Shown here: positions 43,813 to 52,486 of the stretch, in pieces
How positions within the stretch are numbered: the stretch's first letter is position 1
How the letters are laid out: each line of letters starts with the position of its first letter
Assembly: GCA_036226585.1 (NCBI GenBank)
Contig: CP108997.1
Location: 3,162,001 to 3,226,000, forward strand
DNA: 64,000 bases
Reading direction: 5' to 3'
From: Streptomyces sp. NBC_00708
GTDB lineage: Bacteria > Actinomycetota > Actinomycetes > Streptomycetales > Streptomycetaceae
The notes under the pieces: model-generated
Databases searched by the model: none
What the model was told of the DNA's origin: nothing
The model's input: the letters and a program-made list of their open reading frames with translations, nothing else
Position numbers and translations under genes: made by a program

Positions 43813-44628
43813 TCATGCGCGCCAGTCGAGCGGCACCTGCCTGGCTCTGTCCCACGGGCGTTCCCAGCCCGCAAAGTGCAGAATCCGGTCGATCACCCCG
43901 GCCGTGAACCCCCAGACGAGCGCCGATTCGACCAGAAATGCCGGGCCCCGGTGGCCGCTGGGATGGACGGCCGTCGCCCGGTTGGCCGGATCCGTGAGAT
44001 CCGCCACGGGAACCGTGAAGACCCGCGCCGTCTCGGCGGGGTCGACGACCCCGACCGGACTGGGCGTACGCCACCAGCCGAGCACGGGCGTCACCACGAA
44101 GCTGCTCACGGGGATGTAGAGCCGGGGCAGCACGCCGAAGATCTGCACCCCGCGCGGGTCGAGGCCGGTCTCCTCCTCGGCCTCCCGCAGGGCCGCCCTC
44201 AGCGGCCCGGTCGTCGCCTGGTCGCCGTCCTCCGGGTCGAGCGATCCACCGGGGAAGGACGGCTGCCCCGGATGGGAACGCAGGCTTCCGGCCCGTTCCA
44301 TCAGAAGCAGTTCGGGGCCGCGCGCGCCCTCGCCGAACAGGACGAGCACGGCGGACTGGCGCCCCGCGCCGCTCTCGGGCGGCAGGAAGCGGCTGAGCTG
44401 CTGCGGCCGCACGGTCCGCGCGGCGCCCGCCACCGGATCGAGCCAGTCGGGCAGCCCTTCGGCCGAGACGGTGACCGGGACGCCGTCGTCGGCCGGGCCG
44501 GCGGTCACGACGTCCGTACGTCCGTCACGCGCGCCACCGCGCCGGCCCGACCCACCCGCATCACCGCGTTCCGTACCGCTGTACCGCTCCTCGCCCTGCT
44601 GTTCCGTGCCGGGTTCATGCGTCTTCAT
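43813..44628 (-). CDS. CoA pyrophosphatase-type Nudix hydrolase
   Basis: The 271-residue product has a variable N-terminus (about 1-65), then a Nudix box in which GGSLDPEDGD and REAEEETGL are joined by a normal spacer, and NudL-type flanking sequence FPGG. Such enzymes cleave CoA or related diphosphates. I chose the ATG at 44628 with GGAGGGG about 7 nt upstream; the GTG 6 nt earlier lacks a ribosome site. It is on the same strand as, and 62 bp after, the endonuclease III gene. Confidence 0.85.
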   Translation of the reverse strand: MKTHEPGTEQQGEERYSGTERGDAGGSGRRGGARDGRTDVVTAGPADDGVPVTVSAEGLPDWLDPVAGAARTVRPQQLSRFLPPESGAGRQSAVLVLFGEGARGPELLLMERAGSLRSHPGQPSFPGGSLDPEDGDQATTGPLRAALREAEEETGLDPRGVQIFGVLPRLYIPVSSFVVTPVLGWWRTPSPVGVVDPAETARVFTVPVADLTDPANRATAVHPSGHRGPAFLVESALVWGFTAGVIDRILHFAGWERPWDRARQVPLDWRA

Positions 44629-44690
44629 AGGCACCCCTCCGTCTCACAACGCCTGTCGTCCCGCGATTCGTTCCGCAGCGGCGGTCCGCC

Positions 44691-45689
44691 TCAGTCGGCG
44701 CCCAGGGGAGGTGCGGGGCTTCCCGGGTAGTCCGGCGGCGGATTCAGCCGCTGGCCCGGCCGGCCGCCCATCTCGTACTTCAGCAGCTTGCGGGCCTTCT
44801 CCGGGTCCGTCTCGCCCTCACCGTACGAAGGGCACAGCGGGGCGATCGGGCAGGCGCCGCAGGCGGGCTTGCGGGCGTGGCAGACGCGCCGGCCGTGGAA
44901 GATGACGCGGTGCGAGAGCATGGTCCACTCGCTCCTGGGGAAGATCGCCGCGATCTCGGCCTCGACCTTCTCCGGGTCCTCCTGCTCGGTCCACTTCCAC
45001 CGCCGGACCAGCCGGCCGAAGTGCGTGTCGACGGTGAGTCCAGGGACGCCGAAGGCGTTGCCGAGGACGACGTTGGCCGTCTTGCGGCCGACTCCCGGGA
45101 GCTTGACGAGATCCGCGAGCCGCCCCGGCACCTCGCCGCCGTAGTCGTCCCGGAGCATGGCGGACAGGCCCAGCAGTGACCTCGCCTTGGCCCGGAAGAA
45201 GCCGGTCGGCCGGATCAGCTCTTCCAGGTCCTCCGGGACGGCCGCGGCCATGTCCTCCGGGGTGGGATAGGCGGCGAAGAGGGCGGGGGTCGTCTGGTTG
45301 ACCCTCAGGTCGGTGGTCTGGGCGGAGAGAACCGTGGCGACGAGCAGCTCGAACGGATTCCGGAAGTCCAGCTCCGGGTGGGCGTACGGATAGACCTCGG
45401 CGAGCTCGCGGTTGATCCGGCGGGCGCGGCGGACCATGGCCAGATGCGATTCGGGCCGCCCCGGCTTCCTCTTCGGCGCACCGGCCGTGGCCGTGCCGGC
45501 GGCCTCGGCCACGGCCGGCTTCGCCCTCCTGGCCGAGCCGGAGCCGGCGGTCCCGGTCTTCGCCGTCGCGGACCTGCCCTCCGCCGTTTTCTTCAGGTTC
45601 TTCCGGTTGCCCGCACCCTGTTCGCCCACAGCGGAATCACGGCCTTCCGACACCCCATCAGCCCCCTTGGCCTGCGCTCTCACCGGCAT
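44691..45689 (-). CDS. nth: Endonuclease III (base-excision DNA glycosylase/AP lyase)
   Basis: The 332-residue product has the helix-hairpin-helix [18 protein letters not shown] with catalytic Lys, catalytic Asp in VDTHFGR, and the 4Fe-4S loop [17 protein letters not shown] (C-X6-C-X2-C-X5-C). It removes oxidised pyrimidines. The first 85 residues are a basic Ala/Thr/Lys-rich extension absent from E. coli Nth; the true start may be further in, since no good ribosome site marks the N-terminus. It diverges from crp. Confidence 0.92.
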   Translation of the reverse strand: MPVRAQAKGADGVSEGRDSAVGEQGAGNRKNLKKTAEGRSATAKTGTAGSGSARRAKPAVAEAAGTATAGAPKRKPGRPESHLAMVRRARRINRELAEVYPYAHPELDFRNPFELLVATVLSAQTTDLRVNQTTPALFAAYPTPEDMAAAVPEDLEELIRPTGFFRAKARSLLGLSAMLRDDYGGEVPGRLADLVKLPGVGRKTANVVLGNAFGVPGLTVDTHFGRLVRRWKWTEQEDPEKVEAEIAAIFPRSEWTMLSHRVIFHGRRVCHARKPACGACPIAPLCPSYGEGETDPEKARKLLKYEMGGRPGQRLNPPPDYPGSPAPPLGAD

Positions 45690-45805
45690 TCTGGACACCC
45701 GGCCAGCCTAGAGCCCGCCACTGACATCCGCCCCGGTCACCGGTGATCCGCCCCCAATCGGCCCCCTGCCGTACCCCTCGGCACGCGCGTGCGTCAAACT
45801 GGTTT

Positions 45806-45819
45806 GTGATTGATCGCAC
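45806..45819. promoter_or_regulatory. Candidate Crp-binding site upstream of crp
   Basis: GTGATTGATCGCAC has the GTG-N8-CAC core used by actinobacterial Crp and ends 63 bp before the crp start, in the nth-crp divergent gap. This suggests autoregulation; only the core palindrome matches. Confidence 0.45.
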
Positions 45820-45882
45820 TGTTTTACCGTCCGGCATGATGGGGACCACGGTTCCCTGAACAGGCCGACAAGGAGAGAACTC

Positions 45883-46557
45883 GTGGACGACGTTCTGCGG
45901 CGCGCCCCGCTTTTCGCGGCGCTCGATGACGAGCAGGCCGCGGAGCTCCGCGCCTCGATGAGTGAGGTGACCCTCGCGCGCGGCGACGCGCTGTTCCACG
46001 AGGGCGACCCGGGCGACCGCCTCTATGTGGTCACCGAGGGCAAGGTGAAGCTCCACCGCACCTCCCCCGACGGCCGCGAGAACATGCTGGCGGTCCTCGG
46101 CCCCGGCGAGCTGATCGGCGAGCTCTCGCTCTTCGACCCGGGCCCGCGCACCGCCACCGCCACCGCGCTGACCGAGGTCAAGCTCCTCGGCCTCGGCCAC
46201 GGCGACCTGCAGCCCTGGCTCAACGCACGCCCCGAGGTGGCCACGGCGCTCCTGCGTGCCGTCGCCCGGCGCCTGCGCAAGACCAACGACCAGATGTCGG
46301 ACCTGGTCTTCTCCGATGTGCCGGGCCGCGTCGCCCGCGCCCTCCTGGACCTGTCGCGCCGCTTCGGCGTCCAGTCCGAGGAAGGCATCCACGTGGTGCA
46401 CGACCTGACGCAGGAGGAGCTGGCCCAGCTGGTCGGCGCCTCCCGCGAGACGGTCAACAAGGCGCTCGCCGACTTCGCCGGCCGGGGCTGGCTGCGGCTG
46501 GAGGCCCGCGCGGTGATCCTCCTGGACGTGGAGCGGCTGGCCAAGCGCTCGCGCTGA
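45883..46557 (+). CDS. crp: Crp, cyclic-nucleotide-binding transcription regulator
   Basis: The 224-residue product has an N-terminal cAMP-binding beta-roll (phosphate-cassette region GPGELIGELSLFDPGPRTATATA) and a C-terminal helix-turn-helix QEELAQLVGASRETVNKAL. In S. coelicolor Crp acts on germination, growth and antibiotic genes. The GTG start has AAGGAGAG about 6 nt upstream. It is followed by a strong bidirectional terminator shared with the convergent MBL gene. Confidence 0.94.
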   Translation: MDDVLRRAPLFAALDDEQAAELRASMSEVTLARGDALFHEGDPGDRLYVVTEGKVKLHRTSPDGRENMLAVLGPGELIGELSLFDPGPRTATATALTEVKLLGLGHGDLQPWLNARPEVATALLRAVARRLRKTNDQMSDLVFSDVPGRVARALLDLSRRFGVQSEEGIHVVHDLTQEELAQLVGASRETVNKALADFAGRGWLRLEARAVILLDVERLAKRSR

Positions 46558-46572
46558 CCCGCCGTCGTACGC

Positions 46573-46618
46573 CATGGGTGAGGGGCCCTGCCGATACCGG
46601 CGGGGCCCCTCACCCATG
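46573..46618. terminator. 16-bp hairpin between crp and the MBL gene
   Basis: Perfect 16-bp arms (46573-46588, 46603-46618) with a 14-nt centre that itself can pair four more bases. It lies between two convergent genes and can serve both. Confidence 0.85.
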
Positions 46619-46623
46619 TGTCG

Positions 46624-47454
46624 TCAGATCAGCCCGTGCTCGACCAGGTACTCCAGCTGCGCCCGCACCGACAGCTCCGCCGCCGGCCACAGCGAACGGT
46701 CCACGTCCGCGTAGACATGGGCCACCACCTCGGACGAGGTCCGGTAGCCCGACTCCACCGCCGTCTCCACCTGGGCCAGCCGGTGCGCGCGGTGAGCGAG
46801 GTAGAAGTCGACCGCGCCCTGCGCGTCCTCCAGCACCGGACCGTGTCCTGGCAGCACCGTGTGGACCCCGTCGTCGACCGTCAGCGAGCGCAGCCGCCGC
46901 AGCGAGTCGAGGTAGTCCCCCAGCCGCCCGTCCGGATGCGCCACCATCGTCGTCCCGCGTCCGAGGATCGTGTCCCCGGTCAGCACCGCCCGGTCGGCCG
47001 GCAGGTGGAACGACAGCGAGTCCGCCGTGTGGCCCGGCGTCGGCACCACGTACATCTCCAGGCCGCCGGTCGTGATCACGTCACCCGTGCCCAGGCCCTC
47101 GTCGCCGAGCCGCATCTCCGGGTCGAGCGCCCGCACCTTGGAACGGGTCAGCTCGGCGAACCGCGCCGCGCCCTCCGCGTGGTCGGGGTGGCCGTGGGTG
47201 AGAAGTGTCAGCGCGATCCGGCGGCCCGCCCGCTCGGCGGTGTCGATGACGGCCCGCAGATGGACGTCGTCCAGCGGGCCCGGGTCGATGACCACCGCCA
47301 GGTCCGAGCCGGGCTCGGCGACGATCCACGTATTGGTCCCGTCGAGCGTCATCGCCGAGGGGTTGGGCGCCAGGACGTTGACCGTACGGGTCGTGGCGGG
47401 ACCGGACAGCACACCGCCGCGCGGCTGGCCGGGCAGTGCCGCGGCGTCACTCAT
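46624..47454 (-). CDS. MBL-fold metallohydrolase (LACTB2-like)
   Basis: The 276-residue product has the metallo-beta-lactamase motif HGHPDH (87-92), later His and Asp ligands in PTPGHTADS and LTGDTILG, and a final H in PGHGP, followed by a winged-helix-like C-terminus as in LACTB2 hydrolases and related nucleases. Its ATG overlaps the stop of the Nudix gene (ATGA). The substrate is unknown. Confidence 0.85.
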   Translation of the reverse strand: MSDAAALPGQPRGGVLSGPATTRTVNVLAPNPSAMTLDGTNTWIVAEPGSDLAVVIDPGPLDDVHLRAVIDTAERAGRRIALTLLTHGHPDHAEGAARFAELTRSKVRALDPEMRLGDEGLGTGDVITTGGLEMYVVPTPGHTADSLSFHLPADRAVLTGDTILGRGTTMVAHPDGRLGDYLDSLRRLRSLTVDDGVHTVLPGHGPVLEDAQGAVDFYLAHRAHRLAQVETAVESGYRTSSEVVAHVYADVDRSLWPAAELSVRAQLEYLVEHGLI

Positions 47455-48380
47455 GCCGCACCGCCTTCCGTGTCGTCCGTTTTCTCCCCGTCATACGTTT
47501 CGTCCGTGCCGGCCGTGGAAATGTGCTGGGTGAACTCCTCGTGCCCCGGCCAGCTCAGCACCAGCTCGTCACCGTCCAGACGGGCCTGTGCGAGTACGGG
47601 GGTCAGGTCCTGGTCCGAGGCCGCCTCCAGCACCCGCGCCGCGGTGGCGTACGGCCGGAGCGTCCGCAGCGTCGCCACGGTCGGCGGCATCATCAGCAGC
47701 TCGCCCCGGTCGTATCCGTCGGCCGCGTCGCCCGGGGTGATCCACACCGTTCGGTCGGCCTCCGTCGAGGCGTTGCGGGTGCGCTGGCCCGTGGGCAGCG
47801 CGGCGGCGAAGAACCACGTGTCGTAGCGGCGCGGTTCGAACTCGGGGGTGATCCAGCGCGCCCAGGCGCCGAGCAGGTCCGAGCGCAGCACCAGCCCGCG
47901 CCGCTCCAGGAACGCGGCGAACGACAGGTCCCGCGCCACCAGTGCCTCGCGGTCGGCCTCCCAGTCGTCGCCCGTGGCGTCGGTGACGACGGTGTCCGGC
48001 GTCGGGCCGGCGAGCAGGACCCCGGCCTCCTCGTACGTCTCGCGGACCGCCGCGCAGACGATCGCCTGCGCCTCGGCCGGCGTGCCGACGCCCAGCCGGT
48101 GCGCCCAGGTCTCCAGCGAGGGTCCGGCCCACCCGACGAGCCGGTCGTCGTCGCGCGGATCGACACCGCCACCCGGATAGGCGTACGCCCCTGCGGCAAA
48201 GGCCATCGATGTGCGCCGGCGCAGCATGTGGACGGCGGGCGCGCCCCCGGTGCCGGTGGCGTCGTCCCGGAGCAGCATCACGGTGGCGGCCCGCCGGGGC
48301 ACGGCGGCAGTCAGCTCGCCTGCCGCGAGGGCCCTGATCCGGCCGGGCCATTCCGGGGGGTACCACTGACCATTGGACAT
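47451..48380 (-). CDS. Nudix hydrolase (NUDT19-like, larger form)
   Basis: The 309-residue product has an extended Nudix box: YPGGGVDPRDDD followed after an insert by AAVRETYEEAGVLL. The insert is typical of NUDT19-like enzymes that act on CoA esters. The C-terminus is charged and probably flexible. TAGCCT at 48387-48392 ends 6 nt before the ATG, suggesting leaderless translation. Cotranslated with the MBL gene. Confidence 0.8.
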   Translation of the reverse strand: MSNGQWYPPEWPGRIRALAAGELTAAVPRRAATVMLLRDDATGTGGAPAVHMLRRRTSMAFAAGAYAYPGGGVDPRDDDRLVGWAGPSLETWAHRLGVGTPAEAQAIVCAAVRETYEEAGVLLAGPTPDTVVTDATGDDWEADREALVARDLSFAAFLERRGLVLRSDLLGAWARWITPEFEPRRYDTWFFAAALPTGQRTRNASTEADRTVWITPGDAADGYDRGELLMMPPTVATLRTLRPYATAARVLEAASDQDLTPVLAQARLDGDELVLSWPGHEEFTQHISTAGTDETYDGEKTDDTEGGAA

Positions 48381-48447
48381 GGCCGGAGGCTATCCGGAAC
48401 CGTGACGATGTTCGAGGGGTCCCCCGACCCGTACATGCCCCGTACAC

Positions 48448-48484
48448 GTGGTCCCGCCCGGTCGTGATGACCGGGCGGGACCAC
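48448..48484 (-). terminator. 15-bp hairpin after ridA
   Basis: Perfect 15-bp arms (48448-48462, 48470-48484) and a 7-nt loop, 18 bp past the RidA stop on the minus strand. Confidence 0.8.
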
Positions 48485-48502
48485 GGGCGGATACGGACGG
48501 GC

Positions 48503-48973
48503 TCAGGCTCCGGTCAGCTCGACCTGGATCTCGACCTCGACCGGCGCGTCCAGCGGCAGCACGGCGACGCCCACGGCGCTGCGGGCGTGGACGCCCTTGT
48601 CCCCGAGGACCTCGCCGAGCAGCTCGCTCGCTCCGTTGATCACGGCGGGCTGGCCGGTGAAGTCGGTGGCCGAGGCGACGAAGCCGACGACCTTGACGAC
48701 CCGGGCGATCCGGTCCAGGTCGCCCGCGACCGACTTCACGGCGGCGAGGGCGTTCAGGGCGCAGGTCCTGGCCAGCTCCTTGGCCTCGTCGGGCGTGACC
48801 TCGGCGCCCACCTTGCCCGTCACGGCGAGCTTGCCGTCCACCATCGGCAGCTGGCCGGACGTGTACACGTACACCCCGGACTGCACGGCCGGCTGGTACG
48901 AGGCCAGTGGCGGTACGACGGCGGGCAGCGGCAGGCCGAGCTCGGCGAGCTTCGCCTCGACGGTGCCCGCCAC
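48503..48973 (-). CDS. RidA-family protein (reactive enamine/imine deaminase)
   Basis: The 156-residue product is of the larger actinobacterial RidA (YjgF) type. It hydrolyses reactive enamines or imines released by PLP enzymes. The family's conserved C-terminal strand is visible in VAVLPLDAPVEVEIQVEL. GTG at 48973 shares one base with the stop of the DUF4177 gene (TAGTG), with GGGAG upstream, so the two are coupled; the long frame upstream is antisense to the ArsA gene and spurious. Confidence 0.85.
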   Translation of the reverse strand: MAGTVEAKLAELGLPLPAVVPPLASYQPAVQSGVYVYTSGQLPMVDGKLAVTGKVGAEVTPDEAKELARTCALNALAAVKSVAGDLDRIARVVKVVGFVASATDFTGQPAVINGASELLGEVLGDKGVHARSAVGVAVLPLDAPVEVEIQVELTGA

Positions 48974-49131
48974 TACTGCTTCTCCCGCTTCAGGTACGCC
49001 ACGAGCTGCTCGGGGTTGTTCGGGCCGGGAACGACCTGGACCAGCTCCCAGCCGTCCTCGCCCCAGGTGTCCAGAATCTGCTTGGTCGCGTGCACGAGAA
49101 GGGGCACGGTCGCGTATTCCCACTTGGTCAT
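48973..49131 (-). CDS. Small DUF4177-like protein
   Basis: The 52-residue product begins MTKWEYATVPLLVHATK and has the WEY and DGWELVQVV features of the short DUF4177 beta-sheet family, whose role is unknown. TACAGT (49138-49143) ends 6 nt before the ATG, suggesting leaderless translation; no Shine-Dalgarno is present. It is cotranslated with ridA and diverges from the ArsA-like operon across 82 bp. Confidence 0.75.
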   Translation of the reverse strand: MTKWEYATVPLLVHATKQILDTWGEDGWELVQVVPGPNNPEQLVAYLKREKQ

Positions 49132-49137
49132 GGCCCG

Positions 49138-49206
49138 ACTGTAATGCCTGCGCAATCCGGGCCACGCGCAGCCTCGTGCGTAGCCTGCGGTGCGACTGGT
49201 TAGGCT
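49138..49206. promoter_or_regulatory. Divergent leaderless promoter region, DUF4177/ridA versus ArsA-like operon
   Basis: TACAGT (49138-49143, minus strand) and TAGGCT (49201-49206, plus strand) each sit 6-7 nt before the start codon of the gene they face. The 82-bp gap therefore seems to hold two back-to-back promoters with overlapping upstream regions. Confidence 0.5.
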
Positions 49207-49213
49207 CGAATAC

Positions 49214-50203
49214 GTGAGCAGGTTCCAGGTCGTCAGCGGCAAGGGCGGTACCGGTAAGACCACGGTCGCCGCCGCCCTCGCGCTCGCCCTCGCGACCGAG
49301 GGCAGGCGCACTCTCCTCGTCGAGGTCGAGGGCAGACAGGGCATCGCCCAGCTCTTCGAGGCGGATTCCCTCCCCTACGAGGAGCGCAGGATCGCCGTCG
49401 CCCCGGGCGGCGGCGAGGTCTTCGCGCTCGCGATCGACGCGGAGCTGGCGCTTCTCGACTACCTCCAGATGTTCTACAAGCTCGGCGGCGCGGGCCGGGC
49501 GCTCAAGAAGCTCGGTGCGATCGACTTCGCCACCACGATCGCGCCCGGCGTGCGGGACGTCCTGCTGACGGGCAAGGCGTGCGAGGCCGTCCGCCGCAAG
49601 GACCGGCAGAACCGGTTCGTCTACGACCACGTGATCATGGACGCCCCGCCGACCGGCCGCATCACGCGCTTCCTCAACGTGAACGACGAGGTGGCGGGGC
49701 TCGCCCGGATCGGCCCGATACACAATCAGGCGCAGGCCGTGATGCGGGTGCTGAAGTCCCCCGAAACGGCCGTGCACCTCGTGAGCCTGCTGGAGGAGAT
49801 GCCGGTCCAGGAGACCGCGGACGGCATCGCGGAGCTGCGGGCCGCCGAACTTCCGGTGGGCCGGGTCATCGTGAACATGGTGCGCCCGCAGCTGCTGGAC
49901 GGGGAATCGTTGCGCGCCGCAGCGGGCGGCCGGCGCAAGGAGATCGCCAAGACGCTGACGCGGGCGGGTGTGACCGGCTCGGCAGGGCTCGTACGCCCCC
50001 TGGTCGAACAGGCCGCCGAGCACACTCAGCGGGTCGCCCTGGAGCGCGAGCAGCGCGCCGTACTGGCCGGCCTCGGCCTGCCGGGGTACGAGCTTCCGCT
50101 GCTCGGCGAGGGGGTGGACCGGAGCGGGCTCGACGACCTGGCGGCCGCGCTCCGCGAACAGGGTGTGGGCCAAGGGGAGTCCGGACGAGGGGCGGGTTCA
50201 TGA
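49214..50203 (+). CDS. ArsA/GET3-like ATPase, first subunit
   Basis: The 329-residue product starts VSRFQVVSGKGGTGKTT, with a deviant Walker A carrying the signature lysine, and has DAPPTGRITRFLNV as the switch-II-type motif. It is of the ArsA/GET3 P-loop family. No arsenic gene is nearby, so a role in arsenite export is not supported. TAGGCT (49201-49206) ends 7 nt before the GTG, indicating a leaderless start. It is cotranslated with a second ArsA-like gene via ATGA. Confidence 0.85.
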   Translation: MSRFQVVSGKGGTGKTTVAAALALALATEGRRTLLVEVEGRQGIAQLFEADSLPYEERRIAVAPGGGEVFALAIDAELALLDYLQMFYKLGGAGRALKKLGAIDFATTIAPGVRDVLLTGKACEAVRRKDRQNRFVYDHVIMDAPPTGRITRFLNVNDEVAGLARIGPIHNQAQAVMRVLKSPETAVHLVSLLEEMPVQETADGIAELRAAELPVGRVIVNMVRPQLLDGESLRAAAGGRRKEIAKTLTRAGVTGSAGLVRPLVEQAAEHTQRVALEREQRAVLAGLGLPGYELPLLGEGVDRSGLDDLAAALREQGVGQGESGRGAGS

Positions 50204-51573
50204 CAGCGGGCACGAAGGCGGGGGCGGACGGCGGCGCACGTACGGAAGGCGGCGCGGAAGCTCTCGTACCGGCTCTGGACACGGACGCACTGATCGACGA
50301 CCCGGACATCCGGATCATCGTCTGCTGCGGTTCCGGTGGCGTCGGCAAGACGACGACCGCCGCGGCGCTCGGGGTGCGGGCTGCGGAGCGCGGCCGCAAG
50401 GTCGTCGTCCTCACCATCGACCCGGCCCGCAGGCTCGCCCAGTCCATGGGCATCGACTCGCTGGACAACGTCCCGCGCAGGGTGAAGGGCATCGAGGGCG
50501 CCGGTGAGCTGCACGCCATGATGCTCGACATGAAGCGGACCTTCGACGAGATCGTCGAGGCGCACGCGGATGGCGAGCGGGCCCGCGCGATCCTGGAGAA
50601 CCCCTTCTACCAGTCCCTGTCGGCCGGCTTCGCGGGCACGCAGGAGTACATGGCGATGGAGAAGCTCGGCCAGCTCCGGGCGCGCGACGAGTGGGACCTG
50701 ATCGTCGTCGACACCCCTCCGTCGAGGTCCGCGCTGGACTTCCTGGACGCCCCGAAGCGTTTGGGCTCGTTCCTGGACGGGAAGTTCATCAAACTGCTGA
50801 TGGCCCCCGCGAAGATGGGCGGCCGCGCGGGGATGAAGTTCCTCAACGTGGGCATGTCGATGATGACCGGGACGCTGGGCAAGCTGCTCGGCGGTCAGTT
50901 CCTGCGGGACGTACAGACCTTCGTCGCCGCGATGGACACCATGTTCGGCGGGTTCCGTACCCGGGCCGATGCCACGTACAAACTGCTTCAGGCGCCCGGC
51001 ACCGCGTTTCTCGTCGTCGCGACGCCGGAGCGGGACGCGCTGCGCGAAGCCGCGTACTTCGTGGAGCGACTCGCCGCGGAGGACATGCCGCTGGCGGGGC
51101 TGGTGCTCAACCGGGTCCACGGCAGTGATGCCGCCCGGCTCTCCGCCGAGCAGGCGCTGGCCGCTGCGGAAAACCTCGACGCAGAAAATCTTGAAAGCGC
51201 CGGCATTGTGGATCAGGCGGCCGGGAAGGCTGGACTTCGTGGGCCCGCCGACTCCCCCGCGGCCGGGCACGCACCCGACCCGTACACCGCCGGCTCCGCC
51301 GTTCCCGGAGCCGATGCGGACCAAGAGCCTCAGCCCGACAACACGACAGTCGTCACCACCGAAGAACTGACCGCGGGTCTGCTCCGACTGCATGCCGAGC
51401 GGATGCAGATGGTCGCGCGCGAACAGGACACACGCGACCGCTTCACCGCACTGCACCCCGAGGTGGCCGTCACCGCCGTGGCCGCACTGCCCGGAGATGT
51501 CCATGACCTCTCGGGTCTGCGAGCCATCGGGGACCGGCTCGCGACCGGTTCCGCCCCGGCCGGAGCTGCCTAG
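50200..51573 (+). CDS. ArsA/GET3-like ATPase, second subunit
   Basis: The 457-residue product has a 40-residue N-terminal extension, a P-loop CGSGGVGKTT (43-52) and VVDTPPSRSALDF. Ser replaces the Lys of the first half of KGGVGKT, so the signature lysine is missing while the catalytic P-loop Lys is kept. An Ala/Asp/Pro-rich segment (about 335-400) is inserted before the final helical part. The pair may form a heterodimer in place of the duplicated ArsA chain. Convergent with wblA. Confidence 0.85.
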   Translation: MTAGTKAGADGGARTEGGAEALVPALDTDALIDDPDIRIIVCCGSGGVGKTTTAAALGVRAAERGRKVVVLTIDPARRLAQSMGIDSLDNVPRRVKGIEGAGELHAMMLDMKRTFDEIVEAHADGERARAILENPFYQSLSAGFAGTQEYMAMEKLGQLRARDEWDLIVVDTPPSRSALDFLDAPKRLGSFLDGKFIKLLMAPAKMGGRAGMKFLNVGMSMMTGTLGKLLGGQFLRDVQTFVAAMDTMFGGFRTRADATYKLLQAPGTAFLVVATPERDALREAAYFVERLAAEDMPLAGLVLNRVHGSDAARLSAEQALAAAENLDAENLESAGIVDQAAGKAGLRGPADSPAAGHAPDPYTAGSAVPGADADQEPQPDNTTVVTTEELTAGLLRLHAERMQMVAREQDTRDRFTALHPEVAVTAVAALPGDVHDLSGLRAIGDRLATGSAPAGAA

Positions 51574-51616
51574 CCCCTCGTACCACGCAAGCCGTACGAC
51601 GTACGCACCGCCGGTC

Positions 51617-51967
51617 CTAGCCCACGGCGGCGAACGTCTCGTGCAGCTCCTCGTCCTCCAGCCCGATCGCCACGGGCAGGATGCCCGAGGACCGCTCGTA
51701 CTCGCTGCGCGCTGTCTCCAGCAGCCGGCGCCAGGACGTGACGGTCGGCCGTCTGCGCAGCAGCGCGCGGCGCTCCCGCTCGGTCATCCCGCCCCACACG
51801 CCGAATTCGACGCGGTTGTCCAGCGCGTCGGCCAGGCACTCGGTCCGCACCGGGCATCCGGTGCACACCGCCTTGGCCCTGTTCTGCGCTGCCCCTTGTA
51901 CGAACAGTTCATCCGGATCAGTAGTGCGGCAGGCTGCCTGCGCACTCCAGTCGGTTACCCAGCCCAT
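51617..51967 (-). CDS. wblA: WblA, WhiB-like iron-sulfur transcription regulator
   Basis: The 116-residue product has the four-Cys 4Fe-4S cluster, one Cys in AACRTTDPD then CTGCPVRTEC (C-X29-C-X2-C-X5-C), and the Wbl motif GVWGGMTERERRALLRR. WblA is required for aerial development and represses antibiotic genes in S. coelicolor. I use MGWVTDWSAQAA at 51967 as the start to match the known protein; a GTG 57 nt upstream is open. The long upstream gap is typical of developmental wbl genes. Confidence 0.93.
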   Translation of the reverse strand: MGWVTDWSAQAACRTTDPDELFVQGAAQNRAKAVCTGCPVRTECLADALDNRVEFGVWGGMTERERRALLRRRPTVTSWRRLLETARSEYERSSGILPVAIGLEDEELHETFAAVG

Positions 51968-52486
51968 TCCGGCGCCGTCCTCTCCCGAATCGAGGCTCCC
52001 CCACGGCGGCAGCGGCATATTCACCGCTGCCAGTTGAGGACGTTACGGAAAGTGGCGACAGCACAACACCCCCTTCGGGCCCAATCTTGAATGGCCCGAA
52101 CGGACTATGCGTATGCGGCAGATCACCCAGGGGAGTGAGGTGAGGACATGCGTGATTATCCCGTCGGAATCGGGACAGTCCACCCGAACCACAACGGACG
52201 TTCGGTGACACACGGGGCGAATTCGGGAGCGCCGCGCGGGTGGCCGGATCGTGCACGGGGGTTGATACGGAACCGGACTGCTGTGACAGTTGGGAGCAGC
52301 TTAGGCCAAGGCATATCCGTGTGTCCGGCGAATGGCAACGTAGCCGCCCCGCGTTGCCATGCCACCAGGTCGGGCCGCTGAAGCGCGGCGCACACGCCGC
52401 CTCTGAATGTCACGGTCCGGTACGGGAACGCTCCGAGACCCACCCGGTCCTACGGAACGCTCATATCTACGGATTAGGCTGCCCCC
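51968..52486. other. 519-bp divergent region between wblA and the PBP gene
   Basis: It should hold the wblA promoter and the PBP promoter (TAGGCT at 52475-52480). A BldD-like sequence lies at 52123-52135. A 77-codon + frame (52148-52381) starts with GAGGTGAGGAC before its ATG but has no supporting feature. No other structure stands out. Confidence 0.45.
52123..52135. promoter_or_regulatory. Possible BldD-binding sequence upstream of wblA
   Basis: TCACCCAGGGGAG fits 7 of the 9 fixed positions of the BldD consensus TNACNC[AT]GNGTNA, about 156 bp before the wblA start. Two mismatches in the right half make it tentative. Confidence 0.3.

Noticed and set aside
48974..50173. N-terminal extension of the RidA frame to 50173
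   Set aside because: It is antisense to the ArsA-like gene; the RidA domain starts at the GTG at 48973, coupled to the DUF4177 stop.
49214..51573. Arsenic resistance operon
   Set aside because: ArsA-like ATPases are present, but no ArsB, ArsC or ArsR arsenic sensor is adjacent.
52148..52381. 77-codon frame in the wblA/PBP gap
   Set aside because: A GAGG-like ribosome site is present, but the product has no recognisable feature and codon bias could not be tested; left as part of the intergenic entry.
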